64,000 bases of DNA from positions 1 through 64,000 of the forward strand of contig NZ_FOSW01000014.1 in assembly GCF_900114385.1 (NCBI RefSeq), given 5' to 3'. The notes beneath the pieces were generated by a model that did not search any database, was not told where the DNA came from, and was given only the letters and a program-made list of their open reading frames with translations. Both the position numbers and the translations under genes were made by a program. This document shows, piece after piece, positions 39,179 to 47,921 of the stretch. Positions within the stretch are counted from its first letter, which is position 1. Every line of letters starts with the position of its first letter. This stretch comes from Geodermatophilus ruber. Lineage in GTDB: Bacteria > Actinomycetota > Actinomycetes > Mycobacteriales > Geodermatophilaceae.

Positions 39179-40534
39179 GTGCGGCGGGAGGCGAGCATCC
39201 TCCACCTGGACCTCGACGCCTTCTTCGCCGCGGTCGAGCAGCGGGACAAGCCGTCGCTGCGCGGGCGGCCGGTGGTGGTCGGCGGTGTCGGCGGCCGCGG
39301 GGTGGTGGCGACGGCGTCCTACGAGGCGCGGGCCTACGGCGCCCGGTCGGCGATGGCGACGGCCGAGGCACGGCGGCGGTGCCCTCCGGGGACGGCGTTC
39401 CTGGGCGGCCGGTTCAGCGCCTACCGGCGCACCTCCGACGTCGTGATGGAGCTGCTGCGCGAGCTCTCCCCGCTGGTGGAGCCGGTGTCGATCGACGAGG
39501 CCTACGTCGACCTGGCCGCCGGTGAGGTGCGCGACCTGTCGGTGGACGGCGTGACGGAACTGGCCCGCGGGCTCAAGGCGCGGATCGCCGAGGCGACGGG
39601 CGGGGTGACCGGGTCGGTCGGGATCGGCTCGTCGAAGCTCATGGCGAAGATCGCCTCCGACCTCGACAAGCCCGACGGGCTGGTCGTCGTCCCTCCGGGC
39701 AGCGAGCTGGGCGTGCTGCACCCGCTGCCGGTGACCCGGCTGGGCGGGGTGGGGCCGGCAACCGCCGAGCGGCTGCACCAGGTCGGGGTGAGGACGGTGG
39801 CCGACCTCGCCGCCAAGTCGCTGCCCGACCTGATCGCGCTGGCCGGGCGGGCGCACGGGGCCGGGCTGTACGCGCTGGCCCGGGCCGAGGACGACCGCGC
39901 GGTGGTCGCCGAGCGGGAGGCGAAGTCGATCTCGCAGGAGTCGACGTTCGAGCGGGACCTCACCGACCTCGCCGTCCTCGGCCGGGAGATCGACGCGATG
40001 GCCGCCCGGGTCGCCGGCCGGCTGCGCGCCGCGGACTACTCGGGGCGCACGGTGACGCTGAAGCTGCGCCGCTACGACTTCACCACGCTGACCCGTTCGC
40101 AGACCCTGCCGCAGCCGACCGACGACCCGCGGACCATCGCCGCCATCGCCCGGCGGCTGCTCACCGAGGCCGGCACCCAGGGCGGGCTGCGGCTGCTCGG
40201 CGTCGGCGTCTCCGGGCTGTCCCTCTACGCGCAGGGCGACCTGTTCGCCTCCGACGAGGAGCCGGCGGCGCCCGACGAGGTGGCCGTGCCCGTCCAGCCC
40301 GGCCCCGCGGAGCCGGTCCTGGCACCCGCCGAGTCGCGGTGGTGGCCGGGGCAGGACGTGCACCACGACGAGCTCGGCCCCGGCTGGGTGTGGGGCCGCG
40401 GGCTGGGTCGGGTGACGGTGCGCTTCGAGGGGCCGCGCACCGCGCCGGGGCCCGTGCGCACCCTCGCCGCCGACGACCCCGCGCTGCACCCCGCCGAGCC
40501 GCCGGACTGGCGATCGGCGACGATCCCCGGGTGA
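39179..40534 (+). CDS. dinB: DNA polymerase IV (Y family)
   Basis: Translesion polymerase of 451 residues. GTG 39179 lies behind GGGAGG at good spacing; a longer frame starts at 39137 but without a ribosome site. The catalytic acids are in LHLDLDAFFAAVEQ and SIDEAYVDLA, with steric residues around YEARAYGARSAM. The helix-hairpin-helix part contains LGGVGPATAERLHQVGV. After the little-finger domain, QGDLF fits a sliding-clamp binding motif. About 90 further residues end in a Trp-rich element (WWPGQDVHHDELGPGWVWG) known from actinobacterial DinB proteins. No LexA box was seen upstream. Confidence 0.94.
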   Translation: MRREASILHLDLDAFFAAVEQRDKPSLRGRPVVVGGVGGRGVVATASYEARAYGARSAMATAEARRRCPPGTAFLGGRFSAYRRTSDVVMELLRELSPLVEPVSIDEAYVDLAAGEVRDLSVDGVTELARGLKARIAEATGGVTGSVGIGSSKLMAKIASDLDKPDGLVVVPPGSELGVLHPLPVTRLGGVGPATAERLHQVGVRTVADLAAKSLPDLIALAGRAHGAGLYALARAEDDRAVVAEREAKSISQESTFERDLTDLAVLGREIDAMAARVAGRLRAADYSGRTVTLKLRRYDFTTLTRSQTLPQPTDDPRTIAAIARRLLTEAGTQGGLRLLGVGVSGLSLYAQGDLFASDEEPAAPDEVAVPVQPGPAEPVLAPAESRWWPGQDVHHDELGPGWVWGRGLGRVTVRFEGPRTAPGPVRTLAADDPALHPAEPPDWRSATIPG

Positions 40535-41136
40535 CCGAGCAGAGCATGTGGGTGCGGATGACCCAGGAGGACCCGGGCCACTCGGCTGCCTACGTGCAGC
40601 GCTTCCGGAGCCTCGCCGACCAGGGCTTCGATCTCGCGGGGGAGGCCCGCCTGGTCGACGCCATGCTCGGCCGCGGCTCCCGGGTGCTCGACGCCGGGTG
40701 CGGGCCGGGCCGGCTGGGTGGGTTCCTGCACGCCGCCGGGCACGACGTGGTGGGAGTGGACGTCGACCCGGTGCTGATCGCGGCCGCGGAGGAGGACCAC
40801 CCCGGGCCGCGGTGGCTCGTCCGCGACCTCTCCGAGCTCGACCTGCCCGCCGCCGGCATCGACGAGCCGTTCGACGCGATCGTGTGCGCCGGGAACGTGA
40901 TGACCTTCCTGGCGCCCAGCACGCGGGTGACCGTGCTGCGGCGGCTGCACGCGCACGCGGCCGCCGGCGGGCGGGCCACCATCGGGTTCGGTGCCGGCCG
41001 TGGCTACGGCTTCGACGAGTTCCTGGACGACGCCCGCGCCGCCGGATGGGTGCCGGAGCTGCTGCTGGCCACCTGGGACCTGCGCCCGTTCACCCCCGAG
41101 TCGGACTTCCTGGTCGCCGTCCTCCGCCCCGCCTGA
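40531..41136 (+). CDS. Class I SAM-dependent methyltransferase
   Basis: 201-residue methyltransferase. SAM-binding motif I is RVLDAGCGPGRLGGF, acidic loop VVGVDVDPVLIAAA, post-motif FDAIVCAGNVMTFL. GTG 40531 overlaps the dinB stop by 4 bases, so it is translated from the same message. The target molecule is unknown. The first residues MWVRMTQEDPGHSAAYVQRFRSL resemble a common group of actinobacterial methyltransferases. Confidence 0.9.
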   Translation: MTEQSMWVRMTQEDPGHSAAYVQRFRSLADQGFDLAGEARLVDAMLGRGSRVLDAGCGPGRLGGFLHAAGHDVVGVDVDPVLIAAAEEDHPGPRWLVRDLSELDLPAAGIDEPFDAIVCAGNVMTFLAPSTRVTVLRRLHAHAAAGGRATIGFGAGRGYGFDEFLDDARAAGWVPELLLATWDLRPFTPESDFLVAVLRPA

Positions 41137-41211
41137 GGGCGGACCGCATGTTCGTCGGTGGGTTCGGGGTCGGCGGGCCGGCTGCTGCGGGTCCGCCGGC
41201 ACCGGGCCGGA

Positions 41212-41601
41212 TCAGCGGTGCTGCGGCTCGATGCCGGTGACCGTGAAGTTCTCGCCGACCTCCACGGTCACCCGCTCGCCGCCGCGCGTCACCAGGTGCG
41301 CCTCGTAGGCGCCGTCGGAGTCGCTCTCCACCCGCCGGACCGTCGCGCCGGGGTACTCGGCCAGCGCGGCGTCGGTCACCCGCTCGGCGGTCGCCCCGGT
41401 GAGCGGCTGCTCGTGGGCGCGCCCGCCGTCCCGGTGGTCGCGGGCGTCGCCCTGGGTGACCGGGGACCGGTCGCGGAAGTCGTCCGTGGCGGCGTTGACC
41501 ACCAGGGTTCCGGCGATCACGGCGCCGGCGAGCACCCCTGCCCCCACGAGCGCGGTCGACCGCGCCCGTCCCCGCGTGCGCTGCTGCACGTCGCCCGGCA
41601 T
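41212..41601 (-). CDS. Membrane-anchored PepSY-like domain protein
   Basis: 129 residues from ATG 41601, behind a strong AGGAGG. A short basic N-terminus and one membrane helix (TALVGAGVLAGAVIAGTLVV) precede a PepSY-like unit from about residue 65 (EQPLTGATAERVTDAAL, then GATVRRVESDSDGAYEAHLV and VGENFTVTG). PepSY-type domains outside the membrane often inhibit peptidases or act as envelope sensors. Function here is not known. Confidence 0.8.
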   Translation of the reverse strand: MPGDVQQRTRGRARSTALVGAGVLAGAVIAGTLVVNAATDDFRDRSPVTQGDARDHRDGGRAHEQPLTGATAERVTDAALAEYPGATVRRVESDSDGAYEAHLVTRGGERVTVEVGENFTVTGIEPQHR

Positions 41602-41704
41602 GAGGACCTCCTGTGCCCGTTCGATCCCGACGAGCCCCCGCGCAGGACATGCTCCCGGAAAGAGCTGGCAAACGGCTGTGGAGGAGCTGGCAGTTCGGGA
41701 ACGA

Positions 41705-43012
41705 TCAGGTCCGGGGCCGCCAGGCCGGCCGGGTTCCCCCGACGAACTCGGCCGCCGCGCGCCAGGGCGGTGACCCCGGCGGTGCGACGAGCGTGACCGT
41801 CCCGGTCGCCGAGGGCAGCGTCACCAGGTAGCGCGCCGGGTCGACCGGCTCGCCGTCCTCCGCGGGTCGCCGGGGCGCAGAGAGCAGCCAGTGCGCGGTC
41901 CGCGCGAGGGAGAGCTCCCCGTGCCAGCCGCCGCCCTCCGCCCGCTGCCGGGCCAGGGCACCGAGCACCGTGGCGGCGGCGAGGTGGCCGGTCGCGTGGT
42001 CGAGGGCCTGGGCCGGCAGCACGCCCGGAGCGTCGGCCGTCCCGCACACCGCGGCGATCCCGGTCGCGGCCTGGACCAGCGAGTCGAACCCCCGCCGGTT
42101 CCGCCACGGGCCCTCGCCGCCCCACGCCGACAGACTCACCACGACCAGGTGCGGGTGCCGCTCGGCGAGCGCGGCGGGGTCCAGCCCGTAGGCGGCCAGC
42201 GCGCCGGGCCGGTACCCCTGCACGACGGCGTCCGCGGCCGCGAGGAGCTCCTCGACGGTCCGCCGGTCGGCCGGCGCGGCCAGGTCCAGCGCCACGTGCC
42301 GCTTCCCGGGGCCGGTGTCCACCAGCGCCGCCGGGTCCTCGGGCAGCCGCGGGCTGTCGATCCGGAGCACGTCGGCGCCGTACGAGGCCAGCGTGCGCGT
42401 CGCGACCGGACCCGCGATCACCCGGGTGAGGTCCAGCACGCGCAGCCCGGTGAGCCCGACCGCCCGCGGTGCGCCGTCGGCCACCCGGCGCAGCCCGATC
42501 AGCGGCAGTTCCGCGACGGCCCGGCCCTGCGGGGAGTTCGCCCACGCCGACGGCGTCCGGACCGCGGCGGCCGCGCCCCCGGCCGCGACGACGGCGGACT
42601 CCAGCTCCTCCGCGGCCCACCGGGCAGCGGCCGCCTCGACGTCCTCTCCGAGCACCCGCAGCGCCGCGGCCCGGTGGTGCGGGTAGTTCCCGTGCAGCCG
42701 CAGCCAGCCGTCGGCGGTCCGCCAGAACCGGGACAGCGGGGCGAAGCCCGGCCCGGCCGGCCGGCCGGCCACCTGCGCGTGTCGCTCGCTGCGGAAGGCC
42801 AGCCCGACGTGCGCGGCGTCCACCGCGACGGCGGCGTCCGTGACCGGCCGACGGGCGGCCAGCAGCTGGGCGGCGACCGCCCCCACGGCCAGGTCGGGCA
42901 CCGGGAGCGGGCCGTCGAGACCGGTCGCGCCGGTGACCTCCACGGCCGGTGCCGGGGCGGCGGTCAGCAGCGCCCAGGCCTCGGCCAGCAGGCCGGCGCC
43001 GAGGGCGCTCAT
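41705..43012 (-). CDS. CaiB/BaiF family CoA-transferase
   Basis: Class III CoA-transferase of 435 residues from ATG 43012 (MSALGAGLL). A divergent N-terminal half precedes the familiar LTGLRVLDLTRVIAGPVATRTLASYGADVLRID at about residues 215-250, with LDLAAPADRRTVEELLAAADAVVQGYRPGALA and ALDHATGHLAAATVLGAL after it. The recognisable CaiB start thus lies in the middle of the chain, suggesting a fused or rearranged two-domain form. Substrate acid unknown. It may share a transcript with the PepSY-like gene 103 bases downstream. Confidence 0.82.
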   Translation of the reverse strand: MSALGAGLLAEAWALLTAAPAPAVEVTGATGLDGPLPVPDLAVGAVAAQLLAARRPVTDAAVAVDAAHVGLAFRSERHAQVAGRPAGPGFAPLSRFWRTADGWLRLHGNYPHHRAAALRVLGEDVEAAAARWAAEELESAVVAAGGAAAAVRTPSAWANSPQGRAVAELPLIGLRRVADGAPRAVGLTGLRVLDLTRVIAGPVATRTLASYGADVLRIDSPRLPEDPAALVDTGPGKRHVALDLAAPADRRTVEELLAAADAVVQGYRPGALAAYGLDPAALAERHPHLVVVSLSAWGGEGPWRNRRGFDSLVQAATGIAAVCGTADAPGVLPAQALDHATGHLAAATVLGALARQRAEGGGWHGELSLARTAHWLLSAPRRPAEDGEPVDPARYLVTLPSATGTVTLVAPPGSPPWRAAAEFVGGTRPAWRPRT

Positions 43013-43147
43013 GCGCCCCGGCCGGTGATCCGCACCGCCGGTTCGGTGCACCAGTGCTGCCCCTGGCCGGCCGGACGCCGGTTCTCCCACCCGTGCGCCA
43101 CCAGGAAGCTCCGCATGCGGTGATCGTAGGAACGGCTCCGCGCCGGG

Positions 43148-44335
43148 TCAGGGCTCCCTGGCGGCCAGCGCGAGGGTGAGCTCCAGCACGCACTGCGGGT
43201 CGTCGAGCCGGCTGCCGAACAACTCGCGCAGCTGGCCCATCCGGTACCGCACCGTCTGCGGGTGCACGAACAGCTCCGCCGCGATCCGCTCCCGGCGGCC
43301 GTGCAGCAGCAGCCACGAGCGCAGCGTCTCGACGAGCTTCTCCCGCGGGCCGGCCCCCAGCCCGTCCAGTGGGGCGAGCACCTGCGCGCGCAGGTCGGCC
43401 AGCGCCTCGCCGTCCGCCCGGAGGACGAGGTCGGCCAGGCGCTGCTCGGTGTCCACCGGGGCGTCGCCGTCCGGCCGCAGGCCCAGCTGCAGGGCGCGCA
43501 GCGCCCGCGAGTAGGACGCGCGCGCCTCCTGCCACGGCCGCGGGGGGCCGACGACGGCCTCCCGGCCCTGCAGCGCGCGCAGCAGCGTCGCCCGGGCGAA
43601 CCCCTCCGCGTCGGGCACCAGGAGGACGGCGCGCTCGGCCGCCGGCTCCGCGCCCGGTAGGTCCTCGCCGGACTGCAGGGTGCGCGCGTCGAGCTGGCCG
43701 AGCGCTCCCCGCGCCCGGACCTCGGGCAGCAGCACCGCCGTCAGCGTGCGCGGCGGGGTCCAGTCGGCGCGCTCGGCCGCGGCCACCAGGTCGTAGGCCG
43801 GGCTCCCGGTGAGCAGCAGCTCGGCCAGCCGCTCCAGGTGCCGCCGGCGGAACCGCCCGCTGGTGGCGAGCTGATCGGCGTGCCCGGCCACGCTGGAGGC
43901 CGAGAGCTGGTCGATGTAGGCGAAGACCAGCTCGGCGAAGCGAGCCAGGGAGTCCACCGGCATGCCCGCGGCGACCGCGGTGGCGCTCATGTGCCGCCAG
44001 GCGACCCGGGCACCCACCCGGTAGGCGGCGAGCAGCGCGTCCATCGACCGCCCGCTGCGGGCCTCACCCCGGCCGAGCGCGTACGCCCCCTCCAGCGCCG
44101 GCCCGATCGGGCGGCTGGGGTCGGCGACGCTGGTCGCCGTCGCGAGCTCGAGGAAGCCGCCGAGCGCCAGCTGGACGGCGTTCTCGATGGCCCGCCCCAT
44201 GTCGCCCCGGAACGCCTCGGTGTAGCCGGGCACCTCGACGACGATCGCGGCGACGGTCTGCTCGGCGACCGCCGGCAGCTCGGCCCGCATTGCGGCCACC
44301 ACCCCCGGCGCGAACGTGGTGAGCTCCGGCACCAT
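43148..44335 (-). CDS. PucR/CdaR family transcriptional regulator
   Basis: 395-residue regulator. An N-terminal helical sensor region (RsbR-like, about 10-160, with GGFLELATA) is followed by a GGDEF-like degenerate middle and the C-terminal PucR helix-turn-helix (about 335-385), seen as LRSWLLLHGRRERIAAELFVHPQTVRYRMGQLRELFG. It is divergent from the ferredoxin reductase/desaturase operon, a strong hint that it controls that operon, perhaps in response to membrane or fatty-acid state. ATG 44335 is the start. Confidence 0.9.
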   Translation of the reverse strand: MVPELTTFAPGVVAAMRAELPAVAEQTVAAIVVEVPGYTEAFRGDMGRAIENAVQLALGGFLELATATSVADPSRPIGPALEGAYALGRGEARSGRSMDALLAAYRVGARVAWRHMSATAVAAGMPVDSLARFAELVFAYIDQLSASSVAGHADQLATSGRFRRRHLERLAELLLTGSPAYDLVAAAERADWTPPRTLTAVLLPEVRARGALGQLDARTLQSGEDLPGAEPAAERAVLLVPDAEGFARATLLRALQGREAVVGPPRPWQEARASYSRALRALQLGLRPDGDAPVDTEQRLADLVLRADGEALADLRAQVLAPLDGLGAGPREKLVETLRSWLLLHGRRERIAAELFVHPQTVRYRMGQLRELFGSRLDDPQCVLELTLALAAREP

Positions 44336-44345
44336 CCCCCCTCAC

Positions 44346-44362
44346 TTGTTCCAGCCGAACAA
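44346..44362. promoter_or_regulatory. Candidate operator between PucR gene and desaturase operon
   Basis: TTGTTC-cagcc-GAACAA, a perfect 6-bp inverted repeat with a 5-base spacer, 10 bases upstream of the regulator start and 66 bases from the oxidoreductase start. The surrounding stretch is AT-richer than average. Likely bound by the divergently encoded regulator (inference). Confidence 0.5.
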
Positions 44363-44428
44363 AAACTACCGGTCTATTCACGTCGGGTGCACAGGTAATT
44401 GCGCTCCAGGCTGGGAACGATCGGAGAC

Positions 44429-45529
44429 GTGACCTCGACCGTCCCGCGCCCTTCCCCGGCCCGGCCGGCGCTGACCGCCCTGCGCGACCGGGCGCTGCGG
44501 CTCGCCGAGCTGGTGACGACGCCGCTGCTGCCCGCCGACTACCTCGACCTGATCCACCCCCTGCGCGCCGGGGCCGACCTCCGCGGCCGGATCGAGGCGG
44601 TGCACCGCGAGACCCGCGACGCCGCCACCCTGGTCATCCGGCCCGGGGCCGACTGGCGCCCCCACCTGCCCGGCCAGTGGGTGCGGATCGGCGTCGAGGT
44701 GGACGGTGTCCGCCAGTGGCGGGCCTACTCGCTGACCTCGGACCTGCCCCGCACCGACAGCTGCATCAGCATCACCGTCAAGGCGATCCCGGGTGGCCGG
44801 GTCAGCAACCACCTGGTGCACCGCACGCAGCCGGGCACCCTCGTACACCTTGACCAGGCCACCGGCGAGTTCGTGCTGCCGACCCCGGCCCCGGCCAAGG
44901 TGCTGTTCGTGACCGCCGGCTCCGGCATCACCCCGGTGATGGGCATCCTGCGCAACCGCACCGACCTCTCCGACGTCGTCCTCGTGCACTCGGCGCCCGC
45001 CGCCGATGACGTGGTCTTCGGCGCCGAGCTGCGCGCCCTGGCCGCCGCCGGCCGCCTCCGGCTGGTCGAGCAGCACACCGACACCGCCGGCCTCCTCGAC
45101 GCCGCGGCGATCGCCGACCTCGTCCCCGACCTGGCCGAGCGGGCCACCTGGGCGTGCGGCCCGGTCGGGCTGCTCGAGGCGCTGGAGGAGCACTGGGCGG
45201 CGGCCGGCCTGGCCGACCGGCTGCACACCGAGCGGTTCCGCCCGACGGTGCTGGTGCCCGGCGAGGGCGGCACCGTCACCTTCGCGAGGTCCGGCACCAC
45301 GCTGGAGGCCGACGGCTCGACGCCGATCCTCGACGCCGCCGAGGAGGCCGGCGTCCTCATGCCGAGCGGCTGCCGGATGGGGATCTGCTTCGGCTGCGTG
45401 CTGCCGCTGCGGGAGGGCGCCGTCCGCGACCTGCGCAACGGCGAGCTCACCACCGCCGCCCCGGGGGACGGCGTCCTCGTCCAGACCTGCATCAGCGCCG
45501 CTGCCGGCGCCTGCGACATCGACTACTGA
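44429..45529 (+). CDS. Ferredoxin reductase with C-terminal 2Fe-2S domain, desaturase partner
   Basis: Electron-transfer flavoprotein of 366 residues that passes electrons from NAD(P)H through FAD and a plant-type 2Fe-2S cluster. FAD-binding RAYSLTS, NAD-binding FVTAGSGITPVMGIL and TWACGPVGLLEAL precede the C-terminal ferredoxin domain with cluster ligands in PSGCRMGICFGCVLPL and VQTCIS. GTG 44429 is preceded by CGGAGA. The desaturase gene begins 27 bases later. The pair resembles Rv3230c with DesA3 (Rv3229c) of M. tuberculosis, which together make oleoyl-CoA. Confidence 0.94.
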   Translation: MTSTVPRPSPARPALTALRDRALRLAELVTTPLLPADYLDLIHPLRAGADLRGRIEAVHRETRDAATLVIRPGADWRPHLPGQWVRIGVEVDGVRQWRAYSLTSDLPRTDSCISITVKAIPGGRVSNHLVHRTQPGTLVHLDQATGEFVLPTPAPAKVLFVTAGSGITPVMGILRNRTDLSDVVLVHSAPAADDVVFGAELRALAAAGRLRLVEQHTDTAGLLDAAAIADLVPDLAERATWACGPVGLLEALEEHWAAAGLADRLHTERFRPTVLVPGEGGTVTFARSGTTLEADGSTPILDAAEEAGVLMPSGCRMGICFGCVLPLREGAVRDLRNGELTTAAPGDGVLVQTCISAAAGACDIDY

Positions 45530-45556
45530 ACCACCGAGCACCAAAGAGGAGCCCGC

Positions 45557-46753
45557 ATGACCGCGCTGCAGAAGAAGCCCGTCAACCCCATCGCCCACCT
45601 GAGCGCCGACGACATCGAGCTCATCGGCAAGGAGCTCGACGAGATCCGCCAGGGGGTCATCGACGGCCGCGGCGAGGCCGACGCGCGCTACATCCGCAAG
45701 GTCATCGACGTCCACCGGAAGCTGGAGCTGGGCAGCCGGGCCGTCCTGCTGGCCTCGGGTTTCCCGCCGGCCTGGATCGTCGGCACGATCGGCCTCTCGG
45801 TCGCCAAGATCCTCGAGAACATGGAGATCGGGCACAACATCCTGCACGGCCAGTGGGACTGGATGCGGGACCCGAAGATCCACTCCACGACGTGGGAGTG
45901 GGACATGGCCAGCCCGGCCGCGCAGTGGAAGCACTCGCACAACGAGCTGCACCACACCTACACGAACGTGATCGGCAAGGACAACGACCTCGGCTACGGC
46001 ATCATGCGCGTCGACGAGGACCAGCCGTGGCACCCGTTCCACCTGGGTCAGCCGGTGTGGAGCTTCATCAACGCCTGCTTCTTCGAATACGGCATCGCCG
46101 CCTACGACCTGGAGCTGGGCGCGGTGATCGCCAAGAAGCAGACCAAGGACCCGGAGTTCCGGGCACGCGCCAAGGCGGTGCTGCGCAAGATCGGCAAGCA
46201 GGTGGCCAAGGACTACGTCGCGCACCCGCTGCTGTCGGGGCCGAACTTCGTCTCCACCCTGGCGGCGAACTTCACCGCCAACATCGTGCGCAACCTGTGG
46301 TCGAACTCGGTGATCCTGTGCGGCCACTTCCCGGAGGGCGTGGAGACCTTCGAGAAGAAGTCGATCGACGGCGAGACCCGCGGCGAGTGGTACCTGCGGC
46401 AGATGCTCGGCTCGGCCAACATCTCCGGCTCGAAGGCGATGCACATCCTGACCGGCAACCTGTCGCACCAGATCGAGCACCACCTGTTCCCCGACCTGCC
46501 GAGCAACCGGTACGCCGAGATCGCACCCAGGATCCGCGATCTGTTCGACCGGTACGGGCTCAACTACCACTCGGCACCGTTGCCGAAGCAGGTCGCGTCC
46601 GCCTGGCACAAGATCATCCGACTGTCGCTGCCCAACGGCTGGCTGGAGCGGACGACACCGAGGAACCTGCCGTCCCAGCTGGTCACGCTCTACAAGATGA
46701 CGACCGGCGGCCCGAAGGTGCGCCGCCGCCTGCAGCGGCTGCTCGCCGCGTGA
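45557..46753 (+). CDS. Membrane fatty-acid (acyl-CoA) desaturase
   Basis: Di-iron membrane desaturase of 398 residues. All three histidine boxes are present: GHNILHGQWD, KHSHNELHHTYTN and HQIEHHLFPDLP, with hydrophobic segments near residues 60-80 and 220-245. ATG 45557 follows AGAGGAG. It belongs to the DesA3-like group that inserts a delta-9 double bond into acyl-CoA, raising membrane fluidity. The preceding gene encodes its reductant, and the divergent PucR-type gene probably regulates it. A strong terminator follows. Confidence 0.95.
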   Translation: MTALQKKPVNPIAHLSADDIELIGKELDEIRQGVIDGRGEADARYIRKVIDVHRKLELGSRAVLLASGFPPAWIVGTIGLSVAKILENMEIGHNILHGQWDWMRDPKIHSTTWEWDMASPAAQWKHSHNELHHTYTNVIGKDNDLGYGIMRVDEDQPWHPFHLGQPVWSFINACFFEYGIAAYDLELGAVIAKKQTKDPEFRARAKAVLRKIGKQVAKDYVAHPLLSGPNFVSTLAANFTANIVRNLWSNSVILCGHFPEGVETFEKKSIDGETRGEWYLRQMLGSANISGSKAMHILTGNLSHQIEHHLFPDLPSNRYAEIAPRIRDLFDRYGLNYHSAPLPKQVASAWHKIIRLSLPNGWLERTTPRNLPSQLVTLYKMTTGGPKVRRRLQRLLAA

Positions 46754-46757
46754 GCAT

Positions 46758-46800
46758 GCCGGGTCGGGGTGGGGTCAGCACTCACCCACCCCGACCCGGC
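46758..46800 (+). terminator. Intrinsic terminator of desaturase operon
   Basis: Perfect 16-bp stem GCCGGGTCGGGGTGGG with its complement around an 11-base loop, beginning 5 bases after the desaturase stop codon. Confidence 0.85.
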
Positions 46801-46895
46801 CGTCCTCACCCGAGGGGGTCGGCGACCTCACCAGGGTGTGCTGGGAGTGGACGGCACCGCGGGTTCCCGGCGGTCGGCTGTCCCCTCCCGATCGC

Positions 46896-47849
46896 TCAAC
46901 GAGCGTGGGCAGAACGGGTCACGTCCGGTGCAACGTTCTGCTGTCCCCGTCGCAGCCGGCCGTTGTCGCGCAGGACGGTGAGGGCCTCGACGGTGCGGTG
47001 GCCACGCCACTCCAGGGCCGCGGCGGGGGAGTAGCTGGCGAAGTCCACCGGCCAGCCACCGTCGGCCTGCTGCTGGCTCGCGAGCCGCTGCAGCTCCTGC
47101 TGCATCACCTCGGGCCGGAAGAGATCGCGCGCGGGGCGGTCCGGGGAGGGCGCGAAGTCCAGCGGGCGCATGAACTCCTCGTCCGCGCCTCCGGCGACGT
47201 GCACCAGGCCGTCGGCCGGGATGTGCACCCGGAGCCGGGCGAGGAGCTCCCGCGCCTCGGGGTGGGTCGCGTGCGCGGTGTCGAGGAACCGCACCGCGAA
47301 GGCGAGCTCCAGCGCGTGCGGCTGCGGGCCGAGGTCGCGCACGGCGGTCAGGCAGAAGCCGGTGGCCCGGGCCAGCCACGGGTGGCCGGCGACGGCAGGA
47401 TCGTGTGCGGCCACGCGGTGCGCGACGGCGACGACGACCGCGGTGATCTGCAGCGAGGACGTGGTGGGGTCGGCCGTGGCCCAGAACGGCGCGCAGCCGG
47501 CGGGGTCGGGCACCGGGAGCGCGAACGGCAGGCCGCCGTCGGGCAGCGTGACGGAATCCAGCCAGTCGCAGAGCTCCCGGGCGCGCTCGGTCGTCACCGG
47601 CGCGACGTCGGCGAAGACCTCGAAGGCGTGCAGCGCTCCGCCGGGCTGGCTGGTGCGCGAGCGCAGGTCGGGCTCCAGGCCCCAGCCGTAGCCGCCGTCG
47701 GGGTTGCGGTAACCCTCGACGGCGGACAGGGCGGCGGCCGCGGCCTCGCCCCGGTCGCCGTCCCCGAACAGCAGGTCGAAGCGGCGGCGGTCGAACAACC
47801 GGGCGTGGGTGGTCATGAAGGCGGCAGCGGCGGAGAGGTCGGCGCTCAT
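46896..47849 (-). CDS. Prenyltransferase/terpene-cyclase-like repeat protein, unknown function
   Basis: 317-residue soluble protein with alpha/alpha-barrel type repeats recalling squalene-cyclase/prenyltransferase repeats, for example YRNPDGGYGWGLEPD and QQQADGGWPVDFASYSPAAALEWRG (DGG-W pattern). No DXDD cyclase motif is visible, so catalytic activity is doubtful. ATG 47849 start. It stands alone, with the monooxygenase gene upstream on the same strand 72 bases away. Confidence 0.78.
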   Translation of the reverse strand: MSADLSAAAAFMTTHARLFDRRRFDLLFGDGDRGEAAAAALSAVEGYRNPDGGYGWGLEPDLRSRTSQPGGALHAFEVFADVAPVTTERARELCDWLDSVTLPDGGLPFALPVPDPAGCAPFWATADPTTSSLQITAVVVAVAHRVAAHDPAVAGHPWLARATGFCLTAVRDLGPQPHALELAFAVRFLDTAHATHPEARELLARLRVHIPADGLVHVAGGADEEFMRPLDFAPSPDRPARDLFRPEVMQQELQRLASQQQADGGWPVDFASYSPAAALEWRGHRTVEALTVLRDNGRLRRGQQNVAPDVTRSAHAR

Positions 47850-47921
47850 GCCCCCACCCTGGCGCAGTTCCCCTACCCGGTCAGCAGGTTCCCGGGCATC
47901 GCACGAGCGTCCCGACCCGCG

